Below are positions 21,021-30,945 of a stretch of DNA of 64,000 nt, piece after piece (position 1 is the stretch's first letter; every line of letters starts with the position of its first letter). Under the pieces are notes generated by a model that saw nothing but the letters and a program-made list of their open reading frames with translations, was not told where the DNA came from and did not search any database. Position numbers and translations under genes: made by a program. Source of the stretch: Phytophthora sp. 'mugwort' (taxonomy: Eukaryota; Oomycota; Peronosporomycetes; Peronosporales; Peronosporaceae); NCBI GenBank assembly GCA_033558025.1, contig JAUCEF010000007.1, positions 5,146,001 to 5,210,000 of the forward strand, in the 5' to 3' direction.

Positions 21021-22589
21021 CTATTTCGCCTGGAGACGATAATGGCCACGCCTTTTCTTCAGACGGAGCTCGAGACCACCTTTATTTAGCCAACAGAAAG
21101 AGTCTCTACCGTTCCGCTTGAAAATCATCTCCCACCCATCTTTCTCAAGCAGGTGAGAACTTAGTAGATTACCAGGTCCGGTCGGTGTATGGACAGCTCC
21201 TGGCTGTGTCCAGCACCCATTCCGAAATTCCACGCTTACGATCACCAATTACAGTCGCACCGATTTTGAGTATGATTAGTGCATCAACGCTCTTCTTTTG
21301 GCCATCACCGCCTTTCTTATCCTGCCAGCGTTTTTATTCACTGATAACTGTTTTTGCCCCTGCGTACCCCCGCTAAGCCCTAGGCTTGGCAGTCGGACTA
21401 TTTGCGCGAATGTGGTCCAAATCAGCGCAGCTCCAGCAACCTTCGTTCTTTTTACCACCACTACCAGCAGCAGACTGTATTACCTTTGGTTTTGTGTTGA
21501 CCTCGTCCACGATGATGTTTCTAGTATTGCATTCGCCGGATTTATCAGCATTTGGTTGGGTTAAACAATTTTTCGCTTTCCTGTTCGCCGAGCCAATGCT
21601 GGCTTGAAAATTTGCTTCAGCAACCTTTTCATTCAGATCCGCTTCTGCACGCAGCGCGTTCGTGACCTGGGCTGTTGTCGGGTCCAGTTGGTGGGTGCCC
21701 GGTCAACACCGTGTCGAGAGAACTGAAGAACCACCTCACGATACATTTGGGACACACTACCAAGCAAGGTTTCAGCAAATCCTTCGTCACTAATCATCTT
21801 GCCATAATGCTGAAGCTCACGTCTCTGTAGTTCCATCTCCCGCAACCAGTCACTATTCACATCACGGGCAAATATGTAATTTGTGTACTCGCGTTTCGTC
21901 TGCTTATTTTTAAAGCTGACCCACATCCACGTAGCGGACGTCCCATGGCAGATCATTTCCGCGTCTGCGTCAGGAACACTACGCAATATGGCATCCCGAG
22001 CAGCATTGTCACGAGCATCAACTGTAGCTTGTCTATCGATAGCAAAGGGCGGACGCGTCTCCGATCCATCGATAACGTCCCAAAGTCCCTCCCATCCGTG
22101 TCAGGAAGGTTCTCACCTGAAAAGGGTATATATGTCAAAGCTAACCTTCATAACCGGTGGCCTGCTTGAATTTTTTTCATGCCGGGCACTACACCTCCAA
22201 ATCCACTAGCGCCAGGAGTCATCAAAGATCCACCAAGCTAAGCCGAATAACCATATCCGAAAATATGCGGTGCACTAGTCATCATCGGATAAGCATGTAT
22301 ATACCCTGCCGGTACAGAAGTTATTGACGTGCCCGACGTTGGCGCTGCTCCAACTACGTGGCATACGTGGGAGAAAAAGTCCACCTTAGTGAACCGGCAT
22401 CGCTGCCGTCATCGCTGTAGCCATTCCAGAATTAGCCGTTATACCAGTACTTCCAGTTCCAGTGATGGAGGCACGAGCTGACACCGTCGTCATCGCCATT
22501 GGCGGCGTAAGGCCACCCGACATCGCCGTCGTCGAAGTGTTTGAAGCTGTCGTTGCTGTGGTAGTGGTAGGAGATGTCGACATCCTCAC
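21021..22589 (-). pseudogene. Copia gag and protease remnants
   Basis: The minus-strand frame 22589-22386 is a Thr/Ser/Ala-rich start lying only 44 bp after the right LTR. The frame 21986-21633 resembles the UBN2-type gag core (WMWVSFKNKQTKREYTNYIF, then AETLLGSVSQMY). Near 21400-21440 there is a zinc-knuckle-like CWSCADLDHIRANS in which the last cysteine position reads serine. The frame 21248-21021 has the protease tail pattern GNLLSSHLLEKDGWEMIF. Several frameshifts break the polyprotein. Confidence 0.7.
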
Positions 22590-22632
22590 GGAGTCGATGA
22601 AACTATAGTGTCACCTCAGAGAGCTCCAGGCG

Positions 22633-22871
22633 CTTGGGCTCAGACCTGCTTTGTCTAGCGCAAAAGACCAACGAAGAGACTTCACGCTCACTCAGCGTAT
22701 TTGGGATTGCGGAAGACTGTGCCCAAGCACAGCCTCCACATTAAGTAAGTTAATAATATACAATACAAAATGCAAGTGAGCTCCGCGACGTGTCTTAGCC
22801 TGAGAGCACGACTTAAAAGTGCGACGGGAGAATACAGGAACACAACACCTGCCTTTCACCAATACTTCGCA
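22633..22871 (-). repeat. Copia LTR, right copy (5' LTR)
   Basis: The partner of 17345-17585 in direct orientation. On the minus strand it begins TGCGAAGTATTGGTGAA. The divergence from the left copy includes many substitutions and indels. Confidence 0.8.
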
Positions 22872-23227
22872 GGATTGCGCGGAGCGCATAGCTAAGCGAT
22901 ATTACAGTTATCTGCCTCAAATAACGGCGCCACGATAAATTATAACCTTCATAGCAGAGAATTTTGAATGATTTGGTTGAGTTTTGCGCTAGATGCCTTA
23001 TATCGTCAAGTCTCTATGCGGAGCACGACTTCTTTATTGAGGCAGATTACTGCATATAGTGAGTGACACCACACCTTCGCTGTTTTATGCATGGCAGGTA
23101 AATTATTGGCTAAATGAAAGCGCAGCCGTTATAAAACGTTCAGCTTTCCGTATGTTTTGCTAAGAAAAGGCCTCTCTTTCAAACGTTGATCTCAGAATAC
23201 AGATGAATATTTTTTCGGAACTACGAA
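22872..23227. other. No gene seen
   Basis: AT-rich spacer between the copia element and the pogo-like relic. No coding frame or RNA gene was recognised. Confidence 0.5.
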
Positions 23228-24605
23228 TTACTGTGCTAGTTGGAGTTGCATCCGATGTTCTATGGTAGCTCGTACGGCTTGGATTCGCTTTGCCTTGACA
23301 GTACCACCGGTGATACCAGACCAGTTAGTCCGCATTTTCGGTTTTAACGGTCCCATTACACCAACGCCCAGCGTCTGATAAGCCGTACTGTTTACCGGTA
23401 ATGGATCACAGATACGACCCTCTGTCCTGTTTCCGACACATGACATTCAAAATGACAAGAGGGAGAACAGCGGGTCCGTCAACTTCATATTTTAGCAGCT
23501 GCTCTACATAGAGCTCCCACCTGCTGTATCCATCCATGCGCTTTCTTAAACCGTGTAGAAATGACCCGCTGGATACTCGTTCAACTCGGTGGGTTCAATG
23601 CGACCGCCATGCTTGCCACGCAAAATGAACAAAACAGGAAGTTTTTACCTAACATATTAATAATTAGCTACAAATATAATACTTTTACCCATAATACACA
23701 ATACAAAGCTTACCGTCCTCGGATTGTTAGCACTACCGTAAGTCGGCCATTATGCTTCGTTGTATACACGATCCTCGCTGGATCCATGCGACCTCTTCCC
23801 GCCCACATTCTACCCGGGGACATGTAATAGTTGATGGCTGTTTCATCCACATTGTACATGCCCTCGGGACTGTACGCTTCGTATGCCCTCCAGAATTCCG
23901 GTGCGAACTCGACCCGCGCTTCTTCAAGATTCTCAATGCTTTTTTTCGCCGTTTGTGATTTTTGAGACGAAAAACCATGACTATATACAAACATTTGGTT
24001 AAATGCCAGCTTTTAGTGTACATAATAACGAAACATAGCGAAGAGCAAGTCTCTCAAACATCCGTTGCAAGGCAAGAATGCCGCTCTTCTTTCCATCCAT
24101 GTAGTGTTCGATCCACTCGGGCTCAATCTTACGCATGAACGCCATTATTCAGCGTGTTCCGAGAATGTACACATTATATTATTATACCCGACAAGTTAAT
24201 ATATTTAGTACCATAAAGCTCATATTATGTCTTACCTTTTCTTCCTTCACGAGTCCTTCATGAACGAAATAACCACAGGGATTGCAGGAAACATCTTCCT
24301 GCGGACCTGACCTTTCAGCGAATTGTAGGTGGCATGCCCAGTGAAGGTCAGAAGCTTTTCTGCTTGCTTCCACCACTCACGCACAGTACCACGGGCAAGC
24401 GAAAGCGCGTGGGCCACGCCCTCGAAGCCAATCTCTTCCATCCTACACACTGGCACGCGCTTCTCGCGGACTGCGTAGCTTTTCTGTTTCTTTGGAGTCG
24501 CCATTGCCTCCATGGCGACAAAGCCCAAATGGTTCCAGCGAGCAGGTAAAACTTAGACGGTTGTTTCCGCGGTTTTAACCAGCACCACTCAAAATGAAAA
24601 GCCAA
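23228..24605 (-). pseudogene. Pogo/Tigger-like DDE transposase relic
   Basis: Fragments in the order of a CENP-B-type helix-turn-helix plus DDE transposase. 24528-24247 carries the DNA-binding part (EGVAHALSLARGTVREWWKQ). 23994-23710 carries the first catalytic region (MYNVDETAINYYMSPGRMWA, then RLTVVLTI). Around 23640-23450 the segment FYTVQESAWMD and later GPAVLL survive in shifted frames. 23446-23228 ends with LGVGVMGPLKPKMRTNW, the usual C-terminal block of this family. The fragments lie in different frames with several stops. Such transposases cut and paste DNA at TA-type targets. No terminal inverted repeats were located. Confidence 0.75.
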
Positions 24606-24707
24606 CGCACAAGAAATATATAAATCTGATTGGATAAAATCATGAAAATGTGTTGTATGGAAATGTCTACGAATTGCCGGCTTTTACGTTGCCGCATTTA
24701 TCCCTCG

Positions 24708-25330
24708 TTATTTGTATACCTCGCGAACCATCAATGCCCATAAATTTTTTATGGAACTAACTTCAGGGCCAGTCGAGCACATTGATCTTTTGCTCCTTGA
24801 AATACGCATTGTCTCCTTAGCTGAACGGTTCGATAGGTTTCTTTTTGGTACACGTAGTCTACCGCAATTTAGGGCAGTAGACATGTGTAGGTATAGTGTG
24901 CCGAACGAAGCCTGCGAGCACCGCGGGTTCGATTTGTGCATTTATGCTAAATGCACCCAAATCATTACTGAACCACCACCTTTTTGGGCTTTAAAGCCGC
25001 GCAGAAACCTATGAAGACCTGTTGAAGTAAAACACATTGTCGAAGGAAATTGCATGATGCGCCGCTGTGACTGAGCGCCGGCAAGGTCTCCATTTCGGTG
25101 TAGCGTAATTTCTTTACACCACGTGGAGACACCGGACCATTCGGCATGCACTTGGCCTTGAGCTGGGCAGAGGTGTAGCCGCCGCTAGCTGTTTTACGCA
25201 GCAGCCGTTGCCGGCCGCTTGCAGGCTTGCGCCCATCATTTGCGGCATTTCGACGTCGTGGAGCTTGTGCGCGCTCGACTGTCCTTGCAAAGTCGAGAGA
25301 CCTCCTCGTTGAAGTCCTTTTCAATACACC
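24708..25330 (-). pseudogene. Tc1/mariner transposase relic
   Basis: The 25324-24965 frame holds the helix-turn-helix end (SGGYTSAQLKAKC, then VSPRGVKKLRYTEME). The 24941-24708 frame ends with SSIKNLWALMVREVYK, which corresponds to the PDLNPIENLW block near the end of Tc1 transposases. The middle is missing or shifted. It resembles the N-terminal part of the neighbouring Tc1 element at 25809-27003, so the two belong to related families. Confidence 0.7.
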
Positions 25331-25650
25331 CTCTCTGTTCTTCTCTCAGTCAAACTATCTTGCCTAGGTACATGATGTTTAATTACATTGTGATGCTGCT
25401 GGCCACATGGTTGCGGCACTTGGTGGTCCATCGTGTACATTTCACTTCAGTTTCCTTGATTTCAATATAATTATATATTTTTACCACTTGGCCCAAAACA
25501 ACTCAAACAAAAACACGTTGTTAGCACGAACCACTCGCTGCGTGACTGCGAGAACAACATATTCAAAGCGCAGCGCCAAAGTTAGTAATTGGTTGAGGTA
25601 CGGCCGAAAGTGTGGGTGGCAATCTTTGCCAGTAGTGTATTACATGTAAA
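25331..25650. other. No gene seen
   Basis: AT-rich spacer between the Tc1 relic and the 158-bp dispersed repeat. Nothing recognisable. Confidence 0.5.
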
Positions 25651-25808
25651 GTCCTTGGCAGAATTACCCGGACAGCCGAAAAATCGCAATAACTTCTGTT
25701 TTAGGATGGATCAGCGCTCGTTGTTTAAATATGTGTAGCCAATCACGTCGGTAAATAGGGCGTTTGTGTTAACATTCGCAATTTCAACGTGCTTCGGTGC
25801 CTCCCATA
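25651..25808 (+). repeat. Dispersed repeat, copy A (inverted relative to 30526-30684)
   Basis: About 158 bp that matches the reverse complement of 30526-30684 along its whole length, with moderate divergence. Shared blocks include AGCCGAAAA, TCGCAATAAC, TGTGTAGCCAATCA and CAACGTGCTTCGGTG. It ends at CCTCCCATA, exactly where the Tc1 element begins. No coding capacity. Confidence 0.8.
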
Positions 25809-27003
25809 CAACTGCAGTATTTGGGACTTGGCCACAATGAATCGGACAAACAAGCATACTTTATTTCATATTAACAGAATGATCTCAATATGAAATGAAG
25901 GTCACTACCTTAGTAGCTAGTCTTGTTTCCGGCGCTCGATGACTCCGACGCAGCGGCGAGGCATCGAAGAGACGAGGTTCTTGATAATCGTGTTGGGTCT
26001 CGGTCCAGGCAGCAAGGATTGCGTCGGTAAGTTCACCAGTCGTGTTGTTCTGACGGTCATCTCCGTAGACAGCCTGTTCCAGAATGCCCAGCAGTGTTCT
26101 ATCGGATTCAGATGCGATGACCTCTCAGACCAATGCATCACATTCATTTGCATTTCGTCGAAGAACGCACGCGTTTCACGTGACGTGTGAATAGGCGCGT
26201 TGTCTTGTGTGATGTCGTAGTGGCGATGGGCAAAGTAGGTGGAATTCAGATAGAATGTAGATGTACTTAGCAGAGTTCTGCTTACCAACTAGCACGGCAA
26301 TCTCACCCTCCCTTCCCCGCTGAACGCCGGCCACATCATGACGGACCCCCGCCTTGCTACCGCTTAATAAACTTCCGGGCCGGACGCAGGTCGCGCCAGT
26401 ACGGCTTGTAGCCGTCTGGACCGTCGAGGTTAATTTTTTCCGTCACTGGAAATGACGTTAGCCCAGCTGTGCATGACCATGGCTTTCGCCCGGTATTGGC
26501 GCGCAGCTTTGCGGACGGGCGTCTAGTCCAGCGTGCTTTCCATTTCCGTGTAGACTAGATAGTCTACGGGGAAATGGAGGCGACGGACGCTGCGGGCGGA
26601 CGCCTTGATTTCATCGCGGGCCTTGAGCTGTGGCGAGGTGTACGAGCCCGTGGCCGCGAGACGGACGACGTGGCGAACTCCACGCACGGAGAGCGCGGGG
26701 AGCCTTCCTCGCGGCTTCGTCTTCTTGATCTTCTTGCTCACATTCGCCGCGCTACCCTCGCGGATAAAACGGTACACAATGTCCTTCGAGCGCTTGGTGA
26801 GAGGTGCGCTATCGCGAATGATACGACGGCCCTCGCGCAGGGCGAGAATACGGCCACGCTCCCGCTCCGTTACTTGTGCTCCTCGTCCCTTAGGAATGAG
26901 CGCTGGGAGCCACCAATTGAGTGTGACAATCGTTCGTATATTGTGAAATAAAATATGCTCCTTTATCCGATTCATTTTGGCCAAGTTCCAAATATTGCAG
27001 TTG
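25809..27003 (-). mobile_element. Tc1-like DNA transposon with 60-bp inverted termini
   Basis: The termini 25809-25868 and 26944-27003 are inverted repeats starting CAACTGCA(G/A)TATTTGG, flanked by TA on both sides (25807-25808 and 27004-27005), as expected of Tc1/mariner. The minus-strand frame 26984-26523 is the helix-turn-helix half (KRSKDIVYRFIREGS, GSYTSPQLKARDEI). The frame 26288-25917 is the catalytic C-terminal half (ITQDNAPIHTS, then HLNPIEHCWAFW). Between them, NLDGPDGYKPYW and further pieces occur in shifted frames, so the transposase is inactive although the termini are intact. It inserted at the end of the dispersed repeat at 25651-25808. Confidence 0.88.
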
Positions 27004-27267
27004 TATGGATGAATCTAACGACTTATCGGACTATACTTAGATATTGTATGCTACGTTCTAACCAATTAAAACACTCTGCTACTTATTAGCCAACGAATAC
27101 GCTGTAGATTAGCATTCTATCCAATAAGAGTAAATAGTGTTAGGCGAGTCCTCTTAGCGAGCCAATCGGACGTATCAAGTCCGATCAACGAACAAATTTT
27201 ATGTATGTCCATTCAAATACCAAGTCATTGACGTGTCACTTGCATATTGTGCTTTTATCGGACCAGG
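27004..27267. other. CCAAT-rich 5' flank of Crypton 2
   Basis: No gene. It contains CCAAT-type motifs in TAGCCAA, ATCCAATAAGAG and GAGCCAATCGG contexts, similar to the flank before the first Crypton, which suggests shared Crypton 5' sequence. Confidence 0.45.
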
Positions 27268-28465
27268 GCTTTGGGCTTAGATGATTTGCAGCCGGGCAAC
27301 ACCTTGCGGACCAAGGCAACAGCGATCGCGGCGCTCGGCAAATTTCTCAAGGATGAGGAGGTTGAGGAGGATTAAATAAGGGATTGCATCGATAACGATG
27401 AGAGTGGGAAGAGCTTTATATATGTGTGTGATGGATAAGTTTGGTATGATTAAATGCAAGATACATACCAAACTTATCCAGGAGGAAACGTAAACCGTTA
27501 GCTCGCAACACTGCCATGCAGTACTATCGGCAAGCCAAGCTGTGGCTGCTCGACCAATTCCCAAAGCACCGAGCATCCTTAAAAGCTCGGTTGCTTAAAA
27601 TGGAGAAGACACTAGACAGCTTCCGCTCGACGCGGGATGGTGGTGGGTTTGTAGCTAAAGCAATTCCGTGTACGAAGTCTGATTGAAAACAATGCTGCTA
27701 TATTTGTGTATTTACGCATCCTCCGAAAGCGACTATCAGGATGCTGCTCTGCTGTGTCTCCTCTGGCACCTGTTTGACCGCGCATCGGATTTGGCAATGG
27801 TCCGCAAGCAGAACATGTCTGCGGATGCAGTGACGTCTTCTTCCTGCGCTTTGTCCGCGTCAGGACGTTCGAGGAGCAGGGGGTATCTCTCTTCCCAGAC
27901 GCCGACTTTGCCACGTGCCCCCTGCTCGCCATCACTCTCGCCTTGATTGCGCAAGACGCACCCTGTCCTATGCTCGTCAGCAACCTCCCTGTGCAAGCTG
28001 TATGCACAGCCGCTACACTGTCGCCCGATGTGCCGCTTGTGGAGCTCTTGAACGCACTCCAAGTCGCCACTGGATTTGCTGCTATTTCTACACCTCGTCG
28101 CGTCGCGTCGCCCGCCATCTACGCCCACGTGAGCCGGGTACTCTATCGTGTAATACCTGTCGCCGATTTGGACGTCGCGCTGACGTCGCACTCGTTCCGA
28201 CGAGGTGGCGCGCAACACGCGAACGGGTGCGATGAGATGGCAGCGCGCTGGATCTTCGATAGGGGCGCCTGGAACATGAGCACAAAAAACAAAGGCTTCA
28301 ACTATATCTGCAATACCAGCAAGGAGGATCACAAAGATAGCCAAGGTACTCAGTGGATAAAAACCTAAAGCTTCCGTGTCGCTGCAAGACTTGTCAAGCT
28401 TCGACACTCAGACGCGAGACGCAATCACACGCGTACAACCTATCCTGTTCGCCACCTGCTGCATG

Positions 28466-28807
28466 ATGGAAACCGAAAGCCTCAACGTGAACAAGAAGGT
28501 GATGGATGTTCTTACCGCATGCGCTTTCCGACACTTTCCGCTGGTCAAAGACTTGAGCCCCGACAGTCCGGCCGTTAAGCGTATCGAAGCTACTATCTTG
28601 CATGCCGGATGCTCGCCACCTGAACTCCTTGCATGGTCATCACACCTGGCAAGCTCACCCGCTACCTGTGCAACCATAAATATGACACACGTGCCCCTCA
28701 CCGGAAAGCCCAAGGCGCCACAGAGCAGTAGATCATCGAACACCAAACCGCTTTGATTAAGCACTTTATCGAGCACATCAAACGGCAGGACGCGTGCATG
28801 GACGTGC
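28466..28807 (+). repeat. Tandem duplication in Crypton 2, first unit (342 bp)
   Basis: Nearly identical to 28808-29143, with an offset of exactly 342 bp and only a handful of substitutions (for example CAGTCCGG against CAGCCCGG). The unit encodes the LSPDSPAVKRIEATILHAGC segment and ends in the same TGA. The offset is a multiple of three. Confidence 0.95.
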
Positions 28808-29143
28808 ATGGAAACCGAAAGCCTCAACGTGAACAAGAAGGTGATGGATGTTCTTACCGCATGCGCTTTCCGACACTTTCCGCTGGTCAAAGACTTGAGC
28901 CCCGACAGCCCGGCCGTTAAGCGTATCGAAGCTACTATCTTGCATGCCGGATGCTCGCCACCTGAACTCCTTGCATGGTCATCACACCTGGCAAGCTCAC
29001 CCGCTACCTGTGCAACCATAAATATGACACACGTGCCCCTCACCGGAAAGCCCAAGGCGCCACAGAGCAGTAGACCATCGAACGCCAAACCGCTTTGATT
29101 AAGCACTTTATCGAGCACATCAAACGGCAGGACGCGTGCATGG
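28808..29143 (+). repeat. Tandem duplication in Crypton 2, second unit
   Basis: Second copy of the unit at 28466-28807. Similarity ends at GCGTGCATGGA near 29143. The very low divergence shows the duplication is much younger than the decay of the element. Confidence 0.95.
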
Positions 29144-29862
29144 ATGTTCAAGCTAAGCAAAGTAATACGCCTGCAACCAGGAAGCTGTCCAGACGAAACC
29201 ACGCAAGAAGTAAGTACGCCGAAGAAGAAACAGCGCCGAGGATCACCAACTCACCTTCACGCAACGTGATTTGCGTGATACGCTCAAGAGCCGCGTTGGC
29301 AGGGGCAGGCACCAAAGTAGCATAGGTCTAGATCCAAACTGCTCGTCGCCTTCATGAAGCTCTGCATTCCAGATGGCTTCGACCTTGACGCCGACGCTGA
29401 AAACTATGGGGACCGTGTGATCGAGCTGGGACGGAATGCAGAGAACGCTGTACTCTCCTGGTTCATCACAAACACAAAATCAAGTCGGGAGGTTCCAGCG
29501 CCGTACTGAAGCATCTGCAGCGCCTCCATCTCGCCGGCTCCCTCAACGGTATGATCCAGCGCCACCAACGCCAACTACAAGCAGGTGCAATCAGAGACCC
29601 AGCACCAGGCTACACACAAGATGTGTTAGTGGTAGTCAGCAAGTAGAAACCAGATAACGAGCTTACAGCGCTGCATAATACATTTATTAGACAAGCAAAC
29701 AAACATTAGAGAATGCATACAAGCACCTTCTTTTACGCTCGCGGCAGGAGAGACACTAACAACGGCATCGACTCCGCTAGCAGCAACAATCGTAGTCTCC
29801 ACACACAAGCACTCACAGGCGGCATCCGGCGTCAATGGAGCCGCCACACCTCTTAAAAAGAT

Positions 29863-29931
29863 GACGACGGCTGGATTCGAACCAGCAGCCTCAGGACACA
29901 GCCCTGCGCTCTACCGTTGAGCTACTTCGTC
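29863..29931 (-). other. tRNA-like sequence (possible tRNA pseudogene or SINE head)
   Basis: Read on the minus strand (29931-29863), a 69-nt tRNA-like fold is visible. The outer stem GACGAAG/CGTCGTC pairs at 6 of 7 positions. There is a D arm with GCTC/GAGC, an anticodon-like stem CAGG/CCTG with a 7-nt loop, and a perfect 5-bp T arm around TTCGAAT (GGTTCGAATCC B box). Position 33 is not T in the best fold and the spacing around position 26 is one base short, so it is probably not a functional tRNA and no anticodon is assigned. It follows Crypton 2, as the remnant at 15885-15948 follows Crypton 1. Confidence 0.6.
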
Positions 29932-29962
29932 GTGTGTGTGTGTGTGTGTGTGTGGGGGGGGG
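29932..29962. repeat. GT microsatellite and G run
   Basis: About ten GT units followed by a run of G directly beside the tRNA-like sequence. A simple repeat of uncertain exact length. Confidence 0.85.
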
Positions 29963-30097
29963 GCTGACTCGTATGGCACCGCAAGCGTTGTGTACGGGCT
30001 GGTACAGCAGCGTGCGGGCCTGGGCGGTCTATTGACGGTGGGAGGTCTGCGTAGTTGGAACTGAAAAAGAGAGACTGGCGCCACAGGGGCCACTGTC

Positions 30098-30118
30098 GGG
30101 GGGGGGGGGGGGGGGGGG
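30098..30118. repeat. Poly(G) run, 21 nt
   Basis: Twenty-one consecutive G. The length may be affected by homopolymer sequencing error. Confidence 0.85.
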
Positions 30119-30525
30119 TCGCCGTAGTTCCACGTGCCTACATTTCATTCGTCATTTTTGAGCCAAATAGATAGGCAGATCTTTGATTGGCTGGAAGATC
30201 GCTCTAATAGCAGACCCCGATTTCCTGGTACGGCCTTTTGTTGAATTTGACGGCTTGAGAACACATCGCTCTCGAGCCATTTTTGCTTGCTTTTCTTAAA
30301 TGCGTTTTTCTTGTCCCACATGCTGTTTTGGGCCGTCTCCTTAAGCCTTTAAGCTCTATACAAAGCAGCAACGTTGATCTAGATTCTTTCTACCCTAATC
30401 TGTTTGCATAGAATGAGCATCGTAACCGTCGTACATAATGCATACGGTTGCATACGGTTAATTTTAGCCGGTTCACCTTGATATTTCACTCGGTCACACA
30501 AGTCCGAGGGTCGGATACATTTTGG
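30119..30525. other. No gene seen
   Basis: AT-rich spacer with no coding frame or RNA gene recognised. Confidence 0.5.
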
Positions 30526-30684
30526 TATGGGAGGCCACCGAAGCACGTTGAATTTACGAATGTTAGCGCAAACGCACTATTTACCGATATGATTGGCTAC
30601 ACATACCTAAACAGCGAGCACTGATTCACCCTAGAACAGACGTTATTGCGAATTTTCGGCTGGTCGAATAACTCTGGTCAGGAC
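30526..30684 (-). repeat. Dispersed repeat, copy B (inverted relative to 25651-25808)
   Basis: About 159 bp that is the reverse complement of copy A with moderate divergence. This copy has no Tc1 insertion: after TATGGGAGG (the equivalent of CCTCCCATA) it continues into TTTTGG sequence, so it shows the uninterrupted state of the repeat end. Confidence 0.8.
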
Positions 30685-30897
30685 ATTAGTCAGAATTTTC
30701 AATGGGTGGGGCTGTCCAGAAAACAGGCTGGTCTTCTAGGATGGTTTTCTAGGATGATATTTGAATAGCAATTTCACAAAAATATTTGTTTATGGAGGCG
30801 TACGTGGTCCACATAAGTGATGCCACTAACTTGACGACACATTTTAGCGACATATTTTAGTATTCTGCAATCGTTTACGGCTCTTCAACCGCAGGGC

Positions 30898-30911
30898 CTC
30901 ATTCATCCACA
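30898..30911 (+). promoter_or_regulatory. Oomycete initiator-like element
   Basis: CTCATTCATCCACA lies 35-48 bp before the ATG at 30946. It fits the YCAYTYY core of the oomycete initiator, which usually sits within about 100 bp of the start codon. It is the best promoter-type motif in the window. Confidence 0.5.
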
Positions 30912-30945
30912 CAACCAGGGATCACACGCGGTAGGCAGCAGCATC

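Larger units (their letters stand above)
17345..22871 (-). mobile_element. Decayed Ty1/copia LTR retrotransposon
   Basis: Two diverged direct LTRs (17345-17585 and 22633-22871) enclose, in minus-strand order, gag, protease, integrase, reverse transcriptase and RNase H remnants. The order integrase before reverse transcriptase is diagnostic of Ty1/copia. All domains are split by frameshifts and stops. The two LTRs differ at many sites, including short indels, so the insertion is old. Boundaries are set where LTR similarity stops; the outer few bases and any target duplication could not be fixed. Confidence 0.88.
27268..29640 (+). mobile_element. Crypton (tyrosine recombinase) relic 2
   Basis: Plus-strand pieces in Crypton order. 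The N-terminus starts at 27268 (LGLDDLQPGNTLRTKATAI) and is broken by a TAA near 27373. Box I with its arginine (LLWHLFDRASDL) lies at about 27764-27795. VFFLRFVRVRTFEEQG follows. A 141-codon frame (27943-28368) carries box II SHSFRRGGAQHANG and then KNKGFNYICNTSKEDHK with the candidate catalytic tyrosine. A duplicated segment sits at 28466-29143, and a C-terminal part at about 29335-29640 reads FMKLCIPDGFDLDADAENYG, then AVLKHLQRLHLAGSLNGMIQ. The catalytic H-x-x-R motif is intact here, unlike in relic 1, but the N-terminal half has stops and frameshifts, so the element is inactive. Confidence 0.87.

Noticed and set aside
24915..24935. GGGTTCGATTTG as a tRNA B box
   Set aside because: No A box or pairing stems at the right distance; it lies inside the Tc1 relic.
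28408..29202. 264-codon minus-strand frame with an internal repeat
   Set aside because: The repeat is only the 342-bp tandem duplication read on the antisense strand of the Crypton; no independent support for coding.
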